Positions 57,545-64,000 of a stretch of 64,000 nucleotides of DNA are shown in pieces. Numbering within the stretch: position 1 is the stretch's first letter; every line of letters starts with the position of its first letter. The notes below the pieces were generated by a model. It was not told the origin of the DNA and did no database searches. It saw only the letters and a list, made by a program, of their open reading frames with translations. The DNA comes from Daucus carota subsp. sativus (Eukaryota; Streptophyta; Magnoliopsida; Apiales; Apiaceae): assembly GCF_001625215.2 (NCBI RefSeq), contig NC_030382.2, forward strand, positions 29,064,610 to 29,128,609. Reading direction: 5' to 3'. A program made the position numbers and the translations under genes.

Positions 57545-58750
57545 CAAGTGCTCAAATAAGAATCCCAACTAATGTGAGATATGAGATCTAATCTCAGCCC
57601 CAAATTTTTATCCCTAAATTAAATCACATCCACACATATTATAACCCATCCACCCACCCACCCACTGCCTCGTCTCTCTCTCTATTGTCTTCCATCGCCA
57701 CCACACTGCCACCGCCGGCCGCCCTCCCACCACCGGCCGCACTCCTCACCCGCATCTCAGCTCCACTTGTCCTCCTTCCCCGCTCCTTTCTTCTCCAATC
57801 TCTTCATCTCCTCCCGTCATCGCAGTTGTGGCCACCACCACCACGCACCAGCAGCCCCGGCCACCATTGCCGCAACACCAGATCTGCTCCCCCCCCCCCT
57901 CTCTCTCATCTCTAGCCCCAAGCCACGTCGCCCTCCTCCACCAGTCGATATGCCGCGTCCTTGCACAATCTCCTTGAGCTCTTTAATCCTCAGATTCTTC
58001 AACTCATCTGGCCACAACGCCGCAACATTTTCACCGTCGCCGGAAGCATCAAAACGACGCTGGTGATTTTTCAGATTAAGGTGTATTGATAGTAATTAGT
58101 GATTTTTCAGATTTAGGGCTTTGTACATGGTGATGGTGTTGACTTCTCATTTTTTGGTGGTGATTTTTGTTTCTACGCTAGTGATTTTGTTTTGTAGTTG
58201 GGGTTTTTCAGATTGAGGTGTATTGATTGTAATTAGTGATTTTTCAGACTTGGAGCTTTGTACATGGTGATGGTGTTGACTTCTCATTTTTTGGTGGTGA
58301 TTTTTATTTCTACGCTAGTGATTTTGTTTTGTAGTTGGGGTTTTTTCGATACAGGGGTGGTGGTGGTGTGATGAATTTTATTTTTACGGGGGTTATTTTT
58401 GTTTTCTAGTGTTGATTTCTCATTTTTTTTGTGGTGATTTTTATTTTTACGAAGGTAATTTTAATTTTCTGACGTTGATTTTTAGTTTTTTGATGGTGAT
58501 TTTTTATTTTCCGGTGGTGATTTTATGTTTGACGATGGTGATTTTATGTTTTCCGGGGGTGATTTTCTGGTGGTCGCCGGAGCTGGTAGTGGTGGTCCAC
58601 GGTGGTTGAAGGTGATAGGTAGTTGTATTAGAAGATGATAAAATATTAAAATATTAAATGAATAGTGAGAGATGAATATAATGTATTTAAATGAGTGGCT
58701 GAGATTAGATCTCATATCTCACCATAAGATTGGTTCTCACTGGAGCATGA

Positions 58751-58753
<3 letters not shown>
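57543..58753. mobile_element. Modular element E11 in (TA)n
   Basis: Long inverted ends: ggcaagtgctcaaataagaatc... and gagtcatgctccagtgagaacc..., both continuing 'gtgagatatgagatctaatc'. The left interior is CCGCC/CCACC-rich (57660-58060). The right interior has a 137-bp tandem duplication and recurrent 'ggtgattttt'. Open frames there are Pro/Ser-rich, low complexity. Confidence 0.75.
58081..58350. repeat. 137-bp tandem duplication in E11
   Basis: Units start 'gtgtattgat' at 58081 and 58218 and share 'gctttgtacatggtgatggt'. Confidence 0.85.

Positions 58754-58817
<64 letters not shown>
58754..58817. repeat. (TA)n microsatellite
   Basis: TA tract between E11 and E12. Confidence 0.9.
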
Positions 58818-58820
<3 letters not shown>

Positions 58821-59275
58821 GAGGGTTCTGGTACAAACTTACAAATTACAAACTTTTTTTGTTCAACACATATATAACTTGAGTTCAACATTTTTTTTAA
58901 CATATTTTGTTGAACATCGATTAAAATAGTGGCGGAGAAGTACATAAACCAATTTTTAAATGTAAGAAATAGGTAAACACGTTATATAACTAATATTTAT
59001 GTTTCTAGACCCTACCCAAACCCTAGAGGTATAGTTTAAACATCTTTTTAGAGATATTCAACACAATGATAATTAGTGTTCAACACTCGATGTTGAACCC
59101 CAGTTATAAATGTGTTGAAAACACGATTTATTTATGCGTTATTTTTAAAAATTATGATGTTTTTTGAAGAATTTTCAACATGGATACTTTATATAACTAA
59201 GGATTAACACGATGGGAGAATAAAAAAAAGTTTGTAAGTTTGTAACTTAAAAAAGTTTTTATTTGATCCTATCCC
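58818..59275. mobile_element. Element E12, 458 bp
   Basis: Close relative of E10 in the same orientation: ggggagggttctggtacaaa at the left, tttttatttgatcctatccc at the right. Framed by TA tracts. Confidence 0.75.
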
Positions 59276-59293
59276 TATATATATATATATATA

Positions 59294-59971
59294 GAGTTTT
59301 ACTCCAATAGAAACCTCCTTATTCTAGAAACTAGAAACTATCACTAAATTTCTAAGAGAATATCACTAAATTCTCAAACAACCCCACTTTCTCCTTCTTC
59401 TTCTCCAACCCACCAACCCTCCACCCCACTTCCGGCAGCTTCACCCTACCACCCCCGCCAAGTCTCTGCTACTCTCTCCACCTCCATGCCGCCCGACCCT
59501 CCATAGCCACCACCTCCATGTCGGCCTCCATTATTTATATCACCACCAAATCCAACCCCCCTCCGGCCTCCACCGCCCCTTCCATTCCACCCCCACCTCC
59601 ACCTCCACCTGCACCTTCGTCCTCACCTCCACCTCGGTCTTCCTCACCTACAGTACCGTATATCTAGCTTAATGCCGATTTAAATTCCAGATCTTTGCCA
59701 AAAATCTGCCGAACAAAGCTAAAGGCTCCTTCCATGTCCACCACCTCCATCTCCACCTTCACCTCCATTATCTCCACCACCGCAACCACCACCTGAATCG
59801 GCAACTAGAACAGATTCAGAAATTCTGGGCAGTTTCCGCAAGTTTTCACTAATTCGTGCAACACATATCACTAAATCGTAAAGAGAATATCACTAAATTG
59901 TACTGAGGATATCACTAACTTATATTGGTTTCTAGTTTTTATTTTAAAAATGGTTTCTATTTGATCATGAG

Positions 59972-59973
<2 letters not shown>
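59294..59973. mobile_element. Element E13, reverse-orientation relative of E1
   Basis: Starts GAGTTTTACTCCAATAGAAA and ends with the complement of GGCTCATGATCAAATAGAAA. The interior carries 'gaatatcactaaatt' repeats and a CCACCTCCA-rich block, the complement of the E1 interior. Length 680 bp. Confidence 0.75.

Positions 59974-60041
<68 letters not shown>
59974..60041. repeat. (TA)n microsatellite
   Basis: TA tract of about 68 bp between E13 and E14. Confidence 0.9.
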
Positions 60042-60043
<2 letters not shown>

Positions 60044-60375
60044 CAATTGCTCAAATAGAGACCACTAAAATAAAAAGTAAAATGGAAACCAAGAGAAACT
60101 ATACCTAAATGACCTCACGCACCCCCTATATGTCATCATCCACCCCCTATATGTCATCACCCATCTAGGGCCCACCCTCACCCCCACTCAATCCATCCCG
60201 GGCCCGCTAGGGCATCGCCAAGGCTTCTCCCAGGCCCTGAACGGGCTCCAGACAGTCTTAAAGAGCCAAACCATGGCCCCACCATGGTCCCACTAGGCCC
60301 CGACCCGGCCCTACTAGGCCCGACTTAGACCCCGTCTAGGCCTATCTCGAGGTCCATCCCCGGTCCCAAAACCCG
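60042..60375. mobile_element. Element E14, one end plus C-rich block
   Basis: Begins ggcaattgctcaaatagaga like other modular ends. From about 60110 it becomes very C-rich, with recurring 'ggccc' and 'taggcc' words and a duplicated 'caccccctatatgtcatca'. The second terminus was not found. Confidence 0.5.
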
Positions 60376-61244
60376 CATCATTCTACTTAATCGCATTGGT
60401 TTCTATAACTATAACATTTGCTTGTAACAATGTGTATTATCTCTAATGTTATTACTGCATATTTTGTTAATTTTGGTTTGAATTTAACATGACGTGCATG
60501 TGTACACTTGGACGGACCCACAGCCAGGTTCCCGATGACAAGGGGACACATTTTTCTTTTTTTGATAAAATTCATAAAATTTTGAAAAACAATATTAATT
60601 TTTAACATTTTATAAAATATTTTATAGAAGTATTGAAATACATGTCAAAGTAATGAAAAAGCTCCGGTAACAAACTCATGCTTCAACCATTAGAACAAGA
60701 TTATACTTGATAAAATCTGTATAATAGAAAATATTAAACACTAAAAAAGTTACTGGGGGCACGTGGCGCCAGCCTCGCTCCGTCCCTTCGTATACATAAG
60801 ACAAAATATTACTACTCCAAGCTAGTGTTAAAGAACACTAAGCTTGTGTAATTAACATATTTCTTATCCTGCCTGTGAGAAGCACCCTAGAGACACACGA
60901 AGCTAGCGTATAAACGAACTGTTAAATACTTTCTTTTATGTAAACTCTCAAAACTTCATCAAAACTTCAATTAGCTAAAGCCATTATTATCCATTCAACT
61001 TGATGCTCTCTAGTTATGCTAAACTCTTGTCTGAATTCTGAAAGGTATCTGTATGCCATATATTAATAAATTTAAGCAAATCCGTAACCAGACATCGTTC
61101 TGAATACATCTCTTCGTCATCTACCTTGGAACACATTGAAAATAAAAATTGATTATTTTTTTTCTGATAAAAAAAATTGATTTTTTAACCATACAGACAA
61201 ATGGACTTTGCTCGTATCTGAAAGACATAAATCCTGATCTTACG
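60376..61244. other. AT-rich stretch, nothing identified
   Basis: A possible small element between 'ggacggaccca' (about 60512) and 'gctccgtccc' (about 60785) has short inverted ends but no clear target duplication. No gene. Confidence 0.35.
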
Positions 61245-61290
61245 TCAACAATTCCAAAGGGGTGCTTGGCAGTTTATATTGACACAAGAA
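61245..61290 (+). pseudogene. Short SAUR-like fragment
   Basis: The plus strand reads STIPKGCLAVYIDTR, similar to the SAUR N-terminal signature (VPKGYLAVYVGE). It runs into the ATPase fragment on the other strand. Very short, so low confidence. It would complement the C-terminal SAUR piece at 18598-18740, which also lies near a TIR-GRX unit. Confidence 0.3.
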
Positions 61291-61822
61291 TCCCACTTTG
61301 AGCCATTCCTTCAGCTTCTGCAAGCATTTCCTCTGCATCAATTGGAATACTAATGGTGAGATCCAACATCAGGCTCTTGTTCCACATTTATCTCTTTATT
61401 ATGAACAACAGCTTTCAAACCATGTCCAGTAATAGATTCAAGTCTCGAGCCTCGGGCTAGACAGGATTTTCCACATCCTCTCTAAATTTCTTAGCATACT
61501 CTACAATCGCCTTGGCCAAAGGATGCTTCCTATTTACCTGATACAAGTTCATCAAAGCAGTTAATTATGATACAAGTTGTTTAACAGATGACATCCATAT
61601 CACATTACCTAATGCAGTTTGATTTATCGACTCATAGTCTACAATTCTGTTGAATACAGTAATTTTTGTATAAACTCTTAGACCGAAGGCACAAAAATGT
61701 AAGCCCTTAAACCAAGAATTTACCTCTGCTGCAGCGATCAACTCGTAAAATTCTGTAAGTACCATATTTCTTAGAAGCTTTGGGTCAACTGCATGTGGCT
61801 TGCCCATTGTGAGAGTCCCAGT
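61275..61822 (-). pseudogene. HMA5-like copper P1B-ATPase fragment, copy D
   Basis: Minus strand. The first exon (61822-61724) starts right after an acag acceptor with TGTLTMGKPHAVDPKLLRNM, then VLTEFYELIAAAE and a GAG/gtaaat donor. This is the segment following the phosphorylated Asp-Lys of DKTGT, with the exon border inside DKTGT. The next exon (61537 downward) reads VNRKHPLAKAIVEYAKKFRE, shares the ENPV-TAG nonsense with copy B, and continues to ISIPIDAEEMLAEAEGMAQS and GILVSI. The SE of SEHPLAKA is RK here. The rest of the pump (metal-binding domains, CPC helix) is absent. Confidence 0.9.
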
Positions 61823-61882
61823 CTGTCACAAAGTGTGTTTAAGATGATGAAAAGCTTGAACCGAATTGTATAGAACAGTAAT

Positions 61883-62818
61883 GGAGATCTAAAACTCTGT
61901 ATATTGATAGTAAGAAAGCTGCAGTTGTATCTCGACATCCAAAATATTTGCAAAAGTTGGAAAAATATGTAAAAGGAAATTCGGAATTTAAACTATGATA
62001 TTTTATGTATAGTCGAGTGAGAGAAATCATATACCTCACAACTACTGTACTATGCAGAATCATAAAACTTAAAATATATTATATATCCCTTCAATAATTT
62101 GATGTTAGCTAGCACCAATGTTAGCTTCGTCATCGTCAAAGTGTTCTGCTAAAAACTTTGCTTGTTTAATTTTGGAAGGATGCAAAAAAATTAGATCTAT
62201 ATGGATCTAATAGTATTATCCGCTCATTTCAGGATGGGGCTAAAGAGCCCCAATACCCCTTGTTGGCTCTTGCATTAGTCAATGCTCAGCTGTCACCATT
62301 ATTCCATTGAACAATTATCTTCAAATTTTGTGAAACGCGTTAGAACTAGAGAGCCAACTTGGCCAACATGGATGCATAATGCATGCATCTGATATCAGTC
62401 CCTGCATAAATATGAACACTGTTATATTTTACATAAAGAAAAACATCTGCTCTTGCTACTTGCCTCTTCCTCTGTTTCGTTGAAAAATAAGCACTTGTAG
62501 TTGGTAATTGTGCGCAAAATTCAACATCATTCCAAAGAATTGTATTGATTTGTATTGTGACTTTGTGCGAGGCCTATATAGTTGACTTCCCTCGTCAACT
62601 TCTTTGGAAGGTAACTAACTTTTTCTTTTGCTAAGCAACTACTTGGAAGGTACCTAATTTCACTTCCAAGTTCCTATCATTTTATATTAATCTGCCAATT
62701 TTGTGTTAGAAATACATCTTCTCAATAATGTCTAAAGTATGAATTAACTAACAATGTTTTGATTAGTTGCAGGTTTCTATCCCTCATACTAATTTAATTC
62801 ATGACAAGCTAATTCACC
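61883..62818. repeat. Upstream flank and likely promoter region of TIR-GRX copy D
   Basis: Near-identical to 32757-33701. Contains the conserved ORF end (62226-62310, VNAQLSPLFH-stop), a TATA-like cctatatag (62573-62581) and the candidate 5'-UTR intron (GGAAG/gtaact ... ttgcag). Confidence 0.75.
62573..62581 (+). promoter_or_regulatory. Candidate TATA box of TIR-GRX copy D
   Basis: cctatatag at the same relative position as in copy B, followed by 'ttgacttccctcg'. Confidence 0.45.
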
Positions 62819-63892
62819 ATGGATCAGAATGCCTCGTTTTGTCATGTCTTCTTGAGTTTCAGAGGGGAAACCCGCAACAAGTTCACATGCTTCTTGTACG
62901 AGGCACTGAAAGCCGAAGGATTTACAGCTTTCATGGACAGAACTGCCATACGTGTTGGAGATGAAGTAGATTCAACAATCAAAGAAGGGATCAGAAACTC
63001 TATGAGCGCCATAATTATATTCTCCCAAAATTATGCCTATTCTACTTGGTGTCTTGATGAACTTGTTCTTATCCTTGAACGCAAAAAGAACTCGAGGTAC
63101 TTTATTATACCAATTTTTTATGAGGTCGAAATTCGAGATATTAAACACCACCTTGGAAATTATGGCCTTGCGCTTGAAAAGCATAGGGCTAGGCACAATG
63201 ACAAGGTAGACAAGTGGAAAGAAGCTCTTGCAGAAGTTGGTAATATTCTTGGACAGCATGTAGAAGGGTAATTTTTCTTCCTATTCTTCACTGTAATTCT
63301 TGGTTTGGAGCGCAAATATGCACCTGAGTTTGGATGATAATATGTTTCTTTTATCACTTTCAGGCTGCAGAGCACCTTTATCCAAAACATTGTAAAATTG
63401 TTTCGAGAGAAATTGGCTGCCAAGTTCCCAGAATGCCGCCTTCCTACACTAGAAGGTCCAAGTTCACAAGGCAGTTCTTCATCGTCAATGTTGAGACCTA
63501 AGCCATCCAACGACAAGGTGATTCTTTACACAATTAGTGTTAATAATGGCCTAGGTGCAAATGGGTTGGTAAAGAAACTTCTGATGAGTGGGAATGTTGT
63601 ATTTGAGGAGAGGAATTGTTCAACAGAATCAGAGTATATGAGAGAGCTAGAAGAGCTGGTCGGTAATGACAGGGTAAGGTTCCCTATGGTGATTGTGAAT
63701 GGGAAGGACTTGTGCGGAGAAGAAGAGGTGGAGGGTTTAGATGATTTCGAGAACAAGCAAAAGCTTATATCAGTACTGAATCATCTCTATGTTTCTGCAA
63801 AAACAATAGAAAACCTTCGTGACATGTTTAGTAGGAGTTTAACATTTCAAAGTAGTATTCAGGACCAGTGGATCAATCGGAGATACTCTTAG
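62819..63892 (+). CDS. TIR domain-glutaredoxin-like fusion protein, copy D
   Basis: Exons 62819-63267 and 63364-63892, with the same 96-bp intron as copy B, give 325 residues. The only amino-acid difference from B is His111 for Gln (caccacctt versus caccagctc). The TIR domain (about residues 5-150) keeps the WCLDEL glutamate (Glu81). The C-terminal glutaredoxin-like domain (about 201-291) keeps FPMVIVNGKDLCG but has no CxxC. A conserved tail (DMFSRSLTFQSSIQDQWINR) follows. The start ATG is preceded by 'aattcacc', and copy C uses the same start. Flanked upstream by the HMA5-like fragment on the opposite strand, as is copy B. The function is inferred as for B; two near-identical copies argue that the frame is under constraint or very recently duplicated. 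Confidence 0.85.
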
Positions 63893-64000
63893 TGGTTGTG
63901 CTACTTCTTTTCCTGTTTCTTTACCATGTTTCTTTTAATATAAATGTAACTAGCTCTCATTCTTTGACTCTTCATCTTATTTAGTTTTGTGTATGTCGAT
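63893..64000. repeat. 3' flank of copy D, cut by window end
   Basis: Identical in layout to 34776-34883; the duplication continues beyond the window. Confidence 0.8.

Overview
This window is nuclear DNA of a flowering plant, most likely a eudicot. The evidence is a plant-type TIR domain, introns with GT/AG borders, a nuclear copy of chloroplast psaB, many plant MITEs, SINEs, LTR, LINE and CACTA remnants, and abundant (TA)n tracts. The species cannot be fixed from the sequence. Most of the window is AT-rich repeat. Only three genes look intact: two near-identical copies of a two-exon TIR gene (33702-34775 and 62819-63892) and a small secreted cysteine-rich peptide gene (8153-8631).

Layout. 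1-8 kb: nested mobile elements (duplicated flank with a MULE-like MITE, GC-rich putative LTR, foldback element, gypsy-type LTR, LINE reverse-transcriptase fragment, SINE, Helitron-like ends). 8.1-8.6 kb: the peptide gene, similar to the ESF1/MEG family. 8.8-15.8 kb: modular elements (called E1 to E5 here), mostly sitting in (TA)n tracts, plus an organelle-derived insert with a broken psaB. 15.9-18.6 kb: a retroposon with an 18-bp target duplication, then sparse sequence and a SAUR fragment. 18.9-40.8 kb: a cluster of TIR-glutaredoxin-like (TIR-GRX) units. Copy A is broken, E and F are fragments, B is intact, C is broken, and part of E recurs inverted. Interleaved are fragments of an HMA5-like copper P-type ATPase, an ankyrin-repeat gene, a possible CPSF6-like exon and a dispersed repeat R. 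42-46.6 kb: two exon-intron fragments of a REF6/ELF6-type JmjC histone demethylase in scrambled order. 46.6-50.2 kb: a long R copy. 51.1-54.6 kb: a complete CACTA-type element carrying a fragment of ribosomal protein gene RPS24. 55-60.4 kb: a second train of (TA)n-anchored elements (E8 to E14). 61.2-64 kb: the segmental duplicate of the 32.5-34.9 kb block, with the second intact TIR-GRX gene (copy D).

The most notable system is the TIR-GRX family. A TIR domain with the conserved WCLDEL glutamate is joined, with no NB-ARC or LRR, to a glutaredoxin-fold domain that keeps the FP (cis-proline-like) region but has no CxxC redox centre. The two intact copies differ by one residue in 325, and at least four decayed copies surround them. 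This indicates recent duplication and rapid turnover, as in plant immune gene clusters. The immune role and any NADase activity are inferred from the TIR family and are not shown by this sequence.
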